Position numbers and translations under genes: made by a program
Notes under the pieces: generated by a model
The model's input: the letters and a program-made list of their open reading frames with translations, nothing else
Told to the model about the DNA's origin: nothing
Databases searched by the model: none
NCBI RefSeq assembly: GCF_038806765.1
Contig: NZ_CP152389.1
Coordinates: 4,030,001 to 4,094,000 of the forward strand
DNA: 64,000 nucleotides
Reading direction: 5' to 3'
From: Mucilaginibacter sp. CSA2-8R
GTDB taxonomy: Bacteria > Bacteroidota > Bacteroidia > Sphingobacteriales > Sphingobacteriaceae
Shown: in pieces, positions 18,029 to 26,901 of the stretch
Position numbering within the stretch: the first letter of the stretch is position 1
Layout of the letters: each line of letters starts with the position of its first letter

Positions 18029-18946
18029 ATGAAAAAGGTATCGCTCATTACGGTTAATTACAATCAAAATCAGGTCACTGAGCAGTTGCTGGCCTCTATT
18101 GCGTCAACAAATACCTATCCGGCTATTCAGATCATTGTGGTGGATAATGCCAGTAAGCAAAACCCGGTACCGCAGTGGCAAACCCAATACCCTAACGTGA
18201 CCTTTATACGCTCGGATGTCAATCTGGGTTTTGCAGGCGGAAACAATTTAGGTATCACCGCCGCTTCAGGCCACTACCTGTTCTTTATCAACAACGATAC
18301 CGAGTTTACCCCGGGACTGGTAGAAACCCTGGTGGCGGTTTTAGACAAGCATCCCAAGGTGGGCATGGTATCACCTAAAATACGCTATTTCGATCAGCCT
18401 CACCTGCTGCAGTATGCCGGCTTTACCCCCATGAACTACTATACCATGCGCAACCGCTGCATCGGTCAGTTTGAGCAGGATCAAGGCCAGTACGATCATA
18501 CCACCGGCCCTACCGGCTATGTGCATGGCGCTGCCATGATGGTGCGGCGCCAGGCCATGGATCAAGCAGGCCTGATGGCCGAAAACTTCTTTTTGTATTA
18601 CGAAGAGATGGACTGGAACGATCACATCAAGCGTGCCGGCTACGAAATATGGCTCGAGCCCAAAGCCCTGATCTATCATAAAGAATCGGTTTCGGTAGGT
18701 AAGATGAGCGGACTCAAGGAGTACTTTATGAACCGTAACCGTATTTTGTTTATCCGGCGTAATGCTCCCTCCGCCTTTACTATTATGGTGTTTTACCTGT
18801 ATTTTTTATCGGTAGTTACCCCCCGCAACCTGCTCAGTTATGCCCGGCAGGGCCACAAAGGATTTGCAGGCCTGTTGTTTAAGGCCATCAGGTGGAACTT
18901 TACCAACAGCAAAACCAGCACTCACTTAGGATACCCCTTTAATTAA
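18029..18946 (+). CDS. Family 2 glycosyltransferase (rhamnosyltransferase-like)
   Basis: 305 residues. The N-terminal GT-A fold reads SLITVNYNQN, QIIVVDNAS, then NLGFAGGNNLGI and FFINNDTEFTPG, where NDTE stands at the DxD metal-binding position. EEMDWNDHIKRAGYEIW supplies the conserved acidic residues of the active site. No membrane helix is evident except a hydrophobic stretch near 250-262. It would add a sugar to the growing repeat unit on the cytoplasmic face. The next GT2 gene begins 3 bp after its stop, so they are co-transcribed. Third codon positions look richer in G/C than in the neighbouring minus-strand operon. Confidence 0.88.
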   Translation: MKKVSLITVNYNQNQVTEQLLASIASTNTYPAIQIIVVDNASKQNPVPQWQTQYPNVTFIRSDVNLGFAGGNNLGITAASGHYLFFINNDTEFTPGLVETLVAVLDKHPKVGMVSPKIRYFDQPHLLQYAGFTPMNYYTMRNRCIGQFEQDQGQYDHTTGPTGYVHGAAMMVRRQAMDQAGLMAENFFLYYEEMDWNDHIKRAGYEIWLEPKALIYHKESVSVGKMSGLKEYFMNRNRILFIRRNAPSAFTIMVFYLYFLSVVTPRNLLSYARQGHKGFAGLLFKAIRWNFTNSKTSTHLGYPFN

Positions 18947-18949
18947 TTT

Positions 18950-20161
18950 ATGGAAATATTATTTTGGCTTAGCCTGTTTATTGTTTTTTACGCTTTTGCC
19001 GGTTACGGCATTTTGCTGTTTGCACTGGTTAAGCTCAAGCGTATATTTAAGGGAAAGCCCATAGTTCCGGCTATTAGCGAGGCCACCCTCCCCGCTTGCA
19101 GCCTGGTGATTGCCGCTTACAATGAGGAAGGATTTATTACCCAAAAGATTACAAACACGCTGCAACTGCAATACCCCGAGGGCAAGCTCGAACTGATTTT
19201 TGTTACCGACGGCTCATCCGACCGTACCCCCGAGCTGGTGGCTGCTTATCCGCAGATCCGGCTGCTGCACTCGCCCGAGCGCCGGGGCAAGATTGCAGCC
19301 GTTCACCGTGCCATGGACACAGTGACCACCGAGGTAGTCGTGTTTACCGATGCCAACACCTTCCTCAACCCGGATGCCCTGCTCAACATCTGCCGCCATT
19401 ATGCCGATGCTAAGGTGGGTGCCGTAGCAGGCGAAAAGCGGGTCATGGTAGAGGCTACAGCTGATGCTACCGCCGGCGAGGGCTTTTACTGGAAATACGA
19501 GTCGAAACTTAAAGCCTGGGATTCGGAGCTCTACTCGGTTGTAGGCGCTGCAGGTGAGCTTTTCAGCATCCGCACAGGGCTTTACCAGCCGGTATCGCCC
19601 AACGCTATTCTGGACGATTTTATGATTTCGCTGCTGGTAGCCCAAAAAGGTTACCGGGTGGTGTACGAGCCCGAGGCTTATGCCAGCGAAACCTCGTCGG
19701 CCAACGTCAAAGAAGAGCTCAAACGCAAGATTCGCATTGCAGCGGGCGGCTTGCAGTCCATCGTTTGGCTTAAAAGCTTGCTGAATCCTTTGGTGCAGCC
19801 ACTTTTATCTTTCCAGTACATCAGCCACCGGGTGCTGAGGTGGACCGTAGTTCCCTTTCTGATGATTTTGGCCTTGATCCTGAACGCTGTGATCGTGCTT
19901 CAGGGCCATGCATCGCTGGTTTACCAGGTGCTGCTGGCCACGCAGGTCGTTTTTTACACAGCAGCGCTAACCGGCTGGCTGCTGGAACGCAGGGAGATCA
20001 AAGTCAAGGCGCTGTTCATCCCCTACTACTTCTGTATGATGAACTATGCCGTTATTCGTGGCATCTTCCGCTACCTGGCAGGCACCCAAAGCCCTGCCTG
20101 GGATAAAGCTATTCGTAAACACGATGGCCAGAATCATCCTTCATACTATTTAGATGCATAA
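18950..20161 (+). CDS. Membrane-bound family 2 glycosyltransferase
   Basis: 403 residues. One N-terminal membrane helix (about 3-26) precedes the GT2 domain: SLVIAAYNEEGFI, IFVTDGSSDRT, VFTDANTFLNPDAL (metal-binding DAN) and ILDDFMISLLVAQKGYRV with a candidate catalytic Asp. Two or three helices follow near 295-380. This architecture resembles the IcaA/cellulose-synthase-like branch, but the QxxRW motif is replaced by KRKIRIAAGG, so processivity is uncertain. It is coupled to the preceding GT2 gene and followed 170 bp later by the small HTH regulator. Confidence 0.87.
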   Translation: MEILFWLSLFIVFYAFAGYGILLFALVKLKRIFKGKPIVPAISEATLPACSLVIAAYNEEGFITQKITNTLQLQYPEGKLELIFVTDGSSDRTPELVAAYPQIRLLHSPERRGKIAAVHRAMDTVTTEVVVFTDANTFLNPDALLNICRHYADAKVGAVAGEKRVMVEATADATAGEGFYWKYESKLKAWDSELYSVVGAAGELFSIRTGLYQPVSPNAILDDFMISLLVAQKGYRVVYEPEAYASETSSANVKEELKRKIRIAAGGLQSIVWLKSLLNPLVQPLLSFQYISHRVLRWTVVPFLMILALILNAVIVLQGHASLVYQVLLATQVVFYTAALTGWLLERREIKVKALFIPYYFCMMNYAVIRGIFRYLAGTQSPAWDKAIRKHDGQNHPSYYLDA

Positions 20162-20331
20162 AACATATTTCCAAAAATGGGGCGTTTTTTGCCCACTTCG
20201 AGAAATATAACTACCGTTATAAGATATAAAAAAAATAATTAATAATATAAAATATTGATTTACAGATTTTTATAAATACAAGTTTTATGGATTCGAGATT
20301 GCACTGTATAATTAACCTAACTGCATCAAAC

Positions 20332-20709
20332 ATGAGCGTTCACCACGGTAAAATTGTCGAACACTGTATCCGGAATTTGGGGATCAACATCTCCGATTTG
20401 GCCAGAAATATGTCTGTAGACCGAAAAACCGTATACAACTGGTTCAAACAGGTTTCATTAAGCAAGGAATTGGTCAAACAAATTGGCATCCATATCAGCC
20501 ATGATTTCGCTGATCAATTACCGGAGCTTTTCAGCGCCGATGACCTGCAACCTGGCTACGTTAAAACAACCCCAGGAGCTAGTGTAGTAAACTTAAATGT
20601 ATCCGGTTACCACGACTGGCAGGGTAAATACATTAGCCTTTTGGAGAAACACACCAAGTTATTAGAAGGCCTTTCAGAAATACAGAACAAAAAAGCGGTC
20701 AATCAATAA
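20332..20709 (+). CDS. Small helix-turn-helix protein, paralogue of the one at 34371-34727
   Basis: 125 residues from the ATG at 20332; an in-frame ATG at 20287 would add 15. The 20332 start is chosen because MSVHHGKIVEHCIRNLG aligns with the start of the paralogue (MNRHHGQLIEKIIRLNG). The helix-turn-helix is ISDLARNMSVDRKTVYNWFK (about 20-39), with the recognition helix in VDRKTVYNW. It is followed by ISHDFADQLPELF, also shared with the paralogue (INHDFSVDFPELF), and a C-terminal amphipathic helix (YISLLEKHTKLLEGL) that could dimerise. It probably regulates the exopolysaccharide genes; target sites are unknown. Confidence 0.75.
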   Translation: MSVHHGKIVEHCIRNLGINISDLARNMSVDRKTVYNWFKQVSLSKELVKQIGIHISHDFADQLPELFSADDLQPGYVKTTPGASVVNLNVSGYHDWQGKYISLLEKHTKLLEGLSEIQNKKAVNQ

Positions 20710-20743
20710 TTTTTAGTTTTACTTAACCGCCCTTCATCTTCGG

Positions 20744-20929
20744 TTAAAGGTTTTGGTGTAGTGGCCTGATCACCGCACATTGCACCTGTGACTTCGGCGT
20801 TGCAAGGAAGACTGCCAGTGTAACGACCGTTGTGCAACTGAGAGTAAGCAATCCCGCCGATTTGTAAAAATACAAGCCCGCCAATGATGATAATATGGCG
20901 ATGGTGATGATAAAACGTAGCTTACTCAT
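20744..20929 (-). CDS. Small membrane protein (61 aa), hypothetical
   Basis: 61 residues with one or two hydrophobic helices (FIITIAILSSLAGLYFY and LLTLSCTTVVTLAVFLA) after a short basic start. It reads on the same strand as the exopolysaccharide operon and lies 58 bp after the glycosidase-like gene, so it could be the last gene of that operon. It resembles no family I recognise. Supporting its reality are the membrane-like composition and position; against it are its size and lack of homology evidence. Confidence 0.4.
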   Translation of the reverse strand: MSKLRFIITIAILSSLAGLYFYKSAGLLTLSCTTVVTLAVFLATPKSQVQCAVIRPLHQNL

Positions 20930-20987
20930 ATAACTCCTTTAAAAACGGTTATACGTAGGCCTGATCCTAAAAGTTTATTTGTTCAGG

Positions 20988-22589
20988 TTACCTGTTTAAG
21001 GGTTCAATAAATGTAGGGGTTTCTGATACCTTAATCTTAAGCTGACCGTTCTTTACAACAACAGGCTGACTGATGGTCATCGGACCATTTGCATTCAGCT
21101 TATGAACTGCAACTTGTTTACAATGAGGTAAAGCGAGCACATAATCTACAATATGTCCTTGTTGTTCGGGATTAACGAGCACATACATTTTCCTGTTCGC
21201 ATGCTCATATACGTCCACCAGTGGAGATTCACTGACTGTACGACTATAATGATAATCTCCCATTAAGTTTTTTACCTGGCTGACATAATTAATGACTGGA
21301 CGCCTCGACAAATTATTATTCACAAATCCGGATGACGCATATTGGGTCGGACTTTGCAGATTGTCATCATAAAGCATGTAAAAGAAGTTCTTACGGATGC
21401 TATGCCGGGCATATAGGAGAGCCGTTCTGATGGTCCAGTCGGCTTGAGTAATCATGGCACTTTTATCGCCAATGCCAATCGCCCTTTGCGGACTTTTATC
21501 GTTAATATCGTATCCGCTTTCGGTAACCCATACGTCGAGTTTATATTTGTTTCCCAGGGCCACAAAATCGTCGGCTACTTTAGCAGCCTCCGATAGTTCA
21601 GGTGCTACACCCACTTTCCCTTGTTGATCATGATGACTCAGGTGATCGTTAGCATATAGGTGGTAATTGATGATATCAAAACAAAGATTGATACGGCCGT
21701 CTTTTTGAAATCCGCGATGGTCTTTACACCAGTTGATCATTTCTTCGACAAAATGTACGTCAGGTGCGGCTAATCCGGCCATAACCACCTTCATATTAGG
21801 ATCAGCGGCTTTAACGCCAACCGCTTTACCCAGCCGCCCCTGATCACCGTCGTAAAAAGCAGATAAGTTGGCAGCGTATTCCGCTGCTGACTGGCGTGCT
21901 TTGTTTCCCTTCCACCATTTGTCGCGCTCATTGTCGCATTCAATATATTTAATCAGACCTAATCCTGTCTTTGCCATATTGACCGGATCATTAGTCCATC
22001 TGGGCTTGCGGCTTACGGTTAATAAAGAGGTGTCTACTCGAGTGCTGCCGTACCTTGCGGCGAGTTGAAAGCCAGCCTTTGCCTGATCAAGGTACGATGC
22101 AGGATGACTCTTATCAGCGCCATAGGGAATCGGTACATTTTCGTTGTCCCGCTCATTCGCGGGATAAGTCGACAACAGCCATTCCGGGCAAGTTTTAAGG
22201 CAGACCAAAACATCAATACCCGATGCCTTACAACGCTGATAAATTACATCCAGGTTCCACCCGCCGCTGGCGGTTGGATTAAAGGTATAAATGCCCCTTT
22301 GCGGTTCTATTTTAGTCCAATCCAGGTAATGCCTTACGCCGCCGAAGGATTGGATGAGTGCCATTTTAGGCTCAAAAATGGCTAAACCATTGTTAGGGTC
22401 AGCAGGGTTTTGCAAAAAATCCCATTCAAATGCGTTAATGCCCAGGAAATCTTTAAACGGAGCAGCATTAGGCTTTTGCAACAAAGCTCCTGCCTCTCTG
22501 CTTTGAGATGAAGCATTGGGATTGGTACAGCATAAAAATATAAATGCTACTGAACCAACTATACAAATCAGTGACTGGTAAGCTTTCAT
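20988..22589 (-). CDS. Exported clan GH-A glycosidase-like protein in the exopolysaccharide operon
   Basis: 533 residues. A hydrophobic N-terminus ends in two cysteines (FLCC, 18-21), suggesting a lipoprotein or secreted signal. The body reads as a (beta/alpha)8 glycosidase of the GH39/GH5 kind: FGGVRHYLDWTKIEP near 83-97, IECDNERDKWW with N220-E221 as the likely acid/base, and VWVTESGYD with E357 as the likely nucleophile. A beta-rich C-terminal tail follows. Such enzymes in polysaccharide operons trim or release the polymer during export or clear misplaced polymer from the periplasm. It follows the flippase gene by 90 bp. Exact family and substrate are not certain. Confidence 0.72.
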   Translation of the reverse strand: MKAYQSLICIVGSVAFIFLCCTNPNASSQSREAGALLQKPNAAPFKDFLGINAFEWDFLQNPADPNNGLAIFEPKMALIQSFGGVRHYLDWTKIEPQRGIYTFNPTASGGWNLDVIYQRCKASGIDVLVCLKTCPEWLLSTYPANERDNENVPIPYGADKSHPASYLDQAKAGFQLAARYGSTRVDTSLLTVSRKPRWTNDPVNMAKTGLGLIKYIECDNERDKWWKGNKARQSAAEYAANLSAFYDGDQGRLGKAVGVKAADPNMKVVMAGLAAPDVHFVEEMINWCKDHRGFQKDGRINLCFDIINYHLYANDHLSHHDQQGKVGVAPELSEAAKVADDFVALGNKYKLDVWVTESGYDINDKSPQRAIGIGDKSAMITQADWTIRTALLYARHSIRKNFFYMLYDDNLQSPTQYASSGFVNNNLSRRPVINYVSQVKNLMGDYHYSRTVSESPLVDVYEHANRKMYVLVNPEQQGHIVDYVLALPHCKQVAVHKLNANGPMTISQPVVVKNGQLKIKVSETPTFIEPLNR

Positions 22590-22679
22590 ATCTTAAGCTG
22601 TTCTAGGATGTAGTTATCCGCTTGAGGATCCCTTCCAAATTTTAGATTACCGGTAAGTTCATAATTCACGTGCAAGCGT

Positions 22680-24032
22680 TCATGCCCTTGCCAGTTTTAA
22701 TTTGAAGATCAGATCATAAACGGTTCGCTTGAGATTAACGTATCCAGTGTTCAGGATACCCAGCATCGTGAAATGCAAATATTTCCTCAGCAGTATATAA
22801 CCGTAAATCAGTGCTGCAATAAAGGTGAAGAAAGATGCAAAAGCTGGCCCGTAAACGTTGCGAAGAAGCATAATACCAATAACATCCGTACCTGCGTTAA
22901 CCACCAGAGAGATCAGCACCTTATATAAATTAAGCTGCGGCTTATTAATCATATCCAGCGTAATGCCTAAAAACCGGTCGATTGGATTAAGCATAGCAAA
23001 CAACATAAAAATGCGAAAAACGTTCGCAGCTTCTGTTCCAACATACTTCCCTCCCCCAATCAATCCGATAATCATGTCGGCAAATACGATGGCCACTACG
23101 CTTACCGGTATTAGCAGCAGGGTCAGCATGCCCGCATATTTCTTCATGATATCGGCCACCTTGCTATAGTTGCTGGCAGCTACTGCAACAGACATTTCGG
23201 GCATCGCCGTAGCTAAAAAGCTGCGTATAGGTATCTCAATAACCTCCAGTAAGCGGCTAGACAAATTATAGTTAGCTAAGGCAGCGGGTCCCAACATAAA
23301 GTTGATAATGAAAGTATCAGAAGTTTTAAACAAGCTGGAGCTAACAACCGTACCAACACAATACTTACCGAAATGAAATATTTCACTCGTACATGCGCTA
23401 GTACGTTGTGACAACGCTCCCAGCTGTGCCCAGCCGGTAAGCAGGCAAGCTAAACTCACAAGCATAGAACTTAGCAAATAACTGTAAACTACATAGCGCA
23501 AAGTGAGATGATGGCCGTTAAAAAAATAAAAGAATACAAGCAGCAAGATAAATGAACCTTGGTTGATTACTCTGATATAAAGTATTTTATCAAAACGCTG
23601 CTCAGCCTGTAATATCCAAGTAGCCACGTTGAACGGCAGCGTGAGCAGGTAAGCAACACCAGCCCACCGGATAAAGAGTATGACACTCGCATTCTCAAAC
23701 CAATGTAAACCGGCAAAAGCGCCGGCGTCGACAATCAGGAATATCAAAGTAAGCAATAAGCCAATATACCAAGCCGAACCGCTGATATTAGCTGCACGCT
23801 CCCTGGAAGCGCCCGGATAGAATTTGACCAAAGCCGTTTGCAGAAAACCGGTTCGTATCGTATCAATGAATATGAAGGAAAACTGAAAAAACACCCAGTT
23901 ACCCATGTCAACTTTGCTAACCAAACGGTACAGCATGCTGTAAGTAATGAGGCTTAACCCTGCCATAGCACCGTTTCCCGCTAACGATAGAAAATGCCTG
24001 TTTTTTAGTTTGCTTTTTATTTTGTTAAACAT
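22680..24032 (-). CDS. Wzx-type polysaccharide flippase
   Basis: 450 residues, almost entirely membrane helices (about 12-14), with the MATE/MOP pattern of polysaccharide biosynthesis proteins. The N-terminus has LAGNGAMAGLSLITYSMLY, and the middle has SSLFKTSDTFIINFMLGPAALANYNL, typical of Wzx/RfbX. It would flip the undecaprenyl-linked repeat unit to the periplasmic face. It starts 3 bp after the upstream glycosyltransferase stop, so it is translationally close-coupled. Together with the Wzy-like and Wzc-like genes it defines a Wzx/Wzy-dependent pathway. Confidence 0.9.
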   Translation of the reverse strand: MFNKIKSKLKNRHFLSLAGNGAMAGLSLITYSMLYRLVSKVDMGNWVFFQFSFIFIDTIRTGFLQTALVKFYPGASRERAANISGSAWYIGLLLTLIFLIVDAGAFAGLHWFENASVILFIRWAGVAYLLTLPFNVATWILQAEQRFDKILYIRVINQGSFILLLVFFYFFNGHHLTLRYVVYSYLLSSMLVSLACLLTGWAQLGALSQRTSACTSEIFHFGKYCVGTVVSSSLFKTSDTFIINFMLGPAALANYNLSSRLLEVIEIPIRSFLATAMPEMSVAVAASNYSKVADIMKKYAGMLTLLLIPVSVVAIVFADMIIGLIGGGKYVGTEAANVFRIFMLFAMLNPIDRFLGITLDMINKPQLNLYKVLISLVVNAGTDVIGIMLLRNVYGPAFASFFTFIAALIYGYILLRKYLHFTMLGILNTGYVNLKRTVYDLIFKLKLARA

Positions 24033-24035
24033 TCC

Positions 24036-25229
24036 TTAAGCGCTGATAGCTTTACTCACATGATCAATAGCGTTATAGATTTCTTCGACATTGTTAGCCC
24101 AAGTATGCTGAGACACGAACGCTTTCCGCTGCTGTTTACGCTCAGCAGAATCTTCGACCAGTGCCAGTTCAATTAGGGCTGAATATTGCTCTCGCTCATC
24201 GGCCAAGTACACATAATCCTCAAAAATCTCCATGGCTTCCGTCCGCGTGGCCACTACAGGTTTACCCATGGCTAAATACTCATCCACTTTGCGGGGATAA
24301 TTGCCTATGGTAAGTTCGGTCAGAATCTGAGGGTTGATGCAGACATCAAAGCACTCTATATAGGCAGGCAATTCTTCCATTTCCTTATGCCCGAGAAAGT
24401 GAACATTATCCATGGCATGTAACAGGCTGGACTTAAAGGCCTCGTCCTCTATACCTACCAGCACAATCTGCCATTCCGGATGGTTCAGAGCAACATCACG
24501 AATGATATTAATATTCAGCCTCGTACTGAAAAGTACCCCTACGTAACCGATGATCGGACCTCTGATGGACCGGATATCTGATGGCTTTTCACTGACTACA
24601 GTTTTATTGAATAAGGATAAGTCACAACCCTGACCTACATAATAGGAATTAGGGTTGTACTTTTTACAATAATTAGCGAGGTAGGTCGAATTGGCAACAC
24701 ATAAGCTGCTTTTATTTATTAGCTGAGGCTCAAGCTTTTCACCATGATATTTATAATATTCAGTGGCCAGCAAGTAGTCACGTGAGTAATAAACAGTGAG
24801 CTTGGGCTGCAGCAGTTCTTTTAAGTAAAAACTTCTGAACATATCACTATCATTAAATAAAATGTAATCTTTGAAATCCAGATCTTTAAGCGCAACGGCG
24901 ATGCTTTTGGCGAAACGTTTGTTATTCCATTTATTCAACAGGGTATAAAGCCAGTCGTTTTTGATCCAGTTAATTGACTCAATAATCTGATTAGGATACA
25001 AATTCCATAGCCGATCTTTAATTTTCTGCAATCCTTCCAGTTTACCGGAAACAATTTGAAGCCGCTTTCTGACCTTCTCATCACTCCTGCCCCGAATCAT
25101 CGTAATCCTATCGAGCGGCGAGTTAACATATAACACGCGATGGCGTTCACTAAATTCTAAAGCAATGTTTTTACAGTTGCTTCCGATTTCTACGTCCCAG
25201 GGCTGCTGCCCGACTACAACGATGTCCAT
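24036..25229 (-). CDS. Glycosyltransferase (GT4/GT1-like, GT-B fold)
   Basis: 397 residues. The N-terminus MDIVVVGQQPWDVEIGSNC and VLYVNSPLDRITM are typical of GT-B enzymes that resemble teichuronic acid biosynthesis transferases. The donor half shows GPIIGYVGVLFSTRLNINII, WQIVLVGIEDEAF, HFLGHKEMEELPAYIECFDVCI and DEYLAMGKPVVATRTEAMEIF. It lies 10 bp after the Wzy-like gene and 3 bp before the flippase in the operon. It likely adds one sugar to the lipid-linked repeat. Donor sugar unknown. Confidence 0.86.
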   Translation of the reverse strand: MDIVVVGQQPWDVEIGSNCKNIALEFSERHRVLYVNSPLDRITMIRGRSDEKVRKRLQIVSGKLEGLQKIKDRLWNLYPNQIIESINWIKNDWLYTLLNKWNNKRFAKSIAVALKDLDFKDYILFNDSDMFRSFYLKELLQPKLTVYYSRDYLLATEYYKYHGEKLEPQLINKSSLCVANSTYLANYCKKYNPNSYYVGQGCDLSLFNKTVVSEKPSDIRSIRGPIIGYVGVLFSTRLNINIIRDVALNHPEWQIVLVGIEDEAFKSSLLHAMDNVHFLGHKEMEELPAYIECFDVCINPQILTELTIGNYPRKVDEYLAMGKPVVATRTEAMEIFEDYVYLADEREQYSALIELALVEDSAERKQQRKAFVSQHTWANNVEEIYNAIDHVSKAISA

Positions 25230-25239
25230 ATTCTGATGA

Positions 25240-26757
25240 TTACTTGATGGTGTTAATTAAACCGGTGGATTGTTTCTGCCTGTCAAGCCGTAAGGTGATG
25301 ATGACCAAGGCCAGCGCCAGATAGAAATAAATATTGATGGGAAACTGAACCAGCGCCTCTTGCGGAAAATTACCTATCGTCAGCGCAAAAATGATTGCCG
25401 TCATCGCCAGGCAGTACGTCTTGAGTTCCGTGTCTTGAATTTGAAAATAATTATTGATTCCTGTTTTCAACGCGGTGAACAAAAAGGCAGACAACAGCAC
25501 CAGGCCGATCCAGCCGGTTTCAACGGCGACCCTGACGAAGCCACTGTCGGGCGGAAACGAAGCCAGATAAGTATTGGGCGAGAATCGCTGCCCCCAGGTT
25601 CCGGTCGACCCAAGCCCACCCCCCATAGGGTGTGATTTGATGTATGGCTGTATCCGCTTCTGGTTCACTTTTCGCACGTTATATGAGGCATCATCAGATG
25701 GCTTAAATGCCGATTGAAACCGGAGAAATGTTTGATTTGACGTTGGAATATGAATGGCGGCCAAAAATATTGCGGCAACAACAGCTCCAACAATAAATGT
25801 TTTAACGTTCAGCTTCAGTATAAAGATGATTGCCATGCCCGCAGGTATAAGCACGAACGCACCGCGTGTGCCCGAGTACAGCATCGCCATGGTAAAAACG
25901 ACCATGCAACCACCCAGCATCACCTTTTTATAAAGCCTGATGTTGCTAAACAATAAACTGAAGCAGAGCAACAGGCTGATCACCATATTGTAGGCTAAGG
26001 CAACAGGGTCGGAGAATATTGAAAACTTGCGCCAGTGGCCGCCGATGAAGTAAAGGCTGGAGGCACTCGGGTTATCGGCTAACCAAACTTTTTCAAATGC
26101 AGAAAAGCCAAAGTACTCCTGTTTCAGCGCGTACAAAGCGGCGAGTAACGACAGACCGATCCAAAGCTTAAGAATTAAACGGATTTGGGCTACCGTATTG
26201 ATATAATAAAGAAATATGAAATAAGTTAGGGTAACAATCGCTACGGTACGGATCGTGAACAGCCACGCCACGCGGGATGCAGCCACCGGGTTAATGACCT
26301 CAGCAAAATTGTAACCGATCCACAATAACAGCAGCACAGTGACCGGACTTTTAGTAAAAGCCCAGCTTTTATCATACTTGTGCTTTAGGAAAAACCCGGC
26401 AAATAATAATAGCTCCAGTCCGTCCATAAAAACCCCGACAGGTGGATGACCACCCACCTTTTCCACGAACATCACCAGGTAAGCCGACACTAATAAGATA
26501 ACGATGCCTATACGCGGATAAGCGAGCATGGTATAAACGAACGGCAGGCTCAATATGCCCGCCAGAATGACAACGACAGATAAGATACCGTACTTGACAA
26601 TAAGCGCACTAAAAAGAATGCTGAGTGATGCCAGGGTCACCCAGGCCACCGGATGCAACACGATATCGCCTAAAGTCTGACTTTTAATGTCAAACAGCAT
26701 TTGATCATACCGACGCTTCAGCATGCGTTTACCCGATTCAATTGGCAACCCTTGCAT
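25240..26757 (-). CDS. Wzy-type polymerase / O-antigen ligase family protein
   Basis: 505 residues with about 10-12 membrane helices. The Wzy_C/O-antigen ligase region contains YSGTRGAFVLIPAGMAII and, in the large periplasmic loop, HPMGGGLGSTGTWGQRFSP and PPDSGFVRVAVETGWIGL, the conserved G-rich and DS/E motifs. It would join repeat units in the periplasm. Its ATG directly follows the stop of the 44-residue peptide gene (TAAATG), implying translational coupling. It acts with the flippase and the Wzc-like co-polymerase. Confidence 0.88.
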   Translation of the reverse strand: MQGLPIESGKRMLKRRYDQMLFDIKSQTLGDIVLHPVAWVTLASLSILFSALIVKYGILSVVVILAGILSLPFVYTMLAYPRIGIVILLVSAYLVMFVEKVGGHPPVGVFMDGLELLLFAGFFLKHKYDKSWAFTKSPVTVLLLLWIGYNFAEVINPVAASRVAWLFTIRTVAIVTLTYFIFLYYINTVAQIRLILKLWIGLSLLAALYALKQEYFGFSAFEKVWLADNPSASSLYFIGGHWRKFSIFSDPVALAYNMVISLLLCFSLLFSNIRLYKKVMLGGCMVVFTMAMLYSGTRGAFVLIPAGMAIIFILKLNVKTFIVGAVVAAIFLAAIHIPTSNQTFLRFQSAFKPSDDASYNVRKVNQKRIQPYIKSHPMGGGLGSTGTWGQRFSPNTYLASFPPDSGFVRVAVETGWIGLVLLSAFLFTALKTGINNYFQIQDTELKTYCLAMTAIIFALTIGNFPQEALVQFPINIYFYLALALVIITLRLDRQKQSTGLINTIK

Positions 26758-26892
26758 TTAAAAAAATAGAATTTTAAGTGTAATTCCAGCCAGGCACACA
26801 AAGACCAGCACAATGGCGAGCAGCCGTACTAAACGCTGGGTCAGACTCAGTTGATTAAGCCCTGATTGATTGCTTTGCTTTTGAACGTGCAT
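26758..26892 (-). CDS. 44-residue membrane peptide between the wzc- and wzy-like genes
   Basis: The frame begins ATG at 26892 and ends TAA at 26758-26760, abutting the ATG of the Wzy-like gene. The product has a polar Gln/Asn-rich head (MHVQKQSNQSGLNQLSLTQR) and one helix (LVRLLAIVLVFVCLAGITL), ending KILFF. It starts 9 bp after the co-polymerase stop. Exact packing between two operon genes with no spare bases argues that it is translated. Its role is unknown; a small partner of the polymerase or co-polymerase is a reasonable guess. Confidence 0.65.
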   Translation of the reverse strand: MHVQKQSNQSGLNQLSLTQRLVRLLAIVLVFVCLAGITLKILFF

Positions 26893-26901
26893 TAACTTTT
26901 T

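Noticed and set aside
19214..19645. 143-codon minus-strand frame opposite the membrane GT2 gene
   Set aside because: Shadow frame in a G/C-rich gene where stops are rarer.
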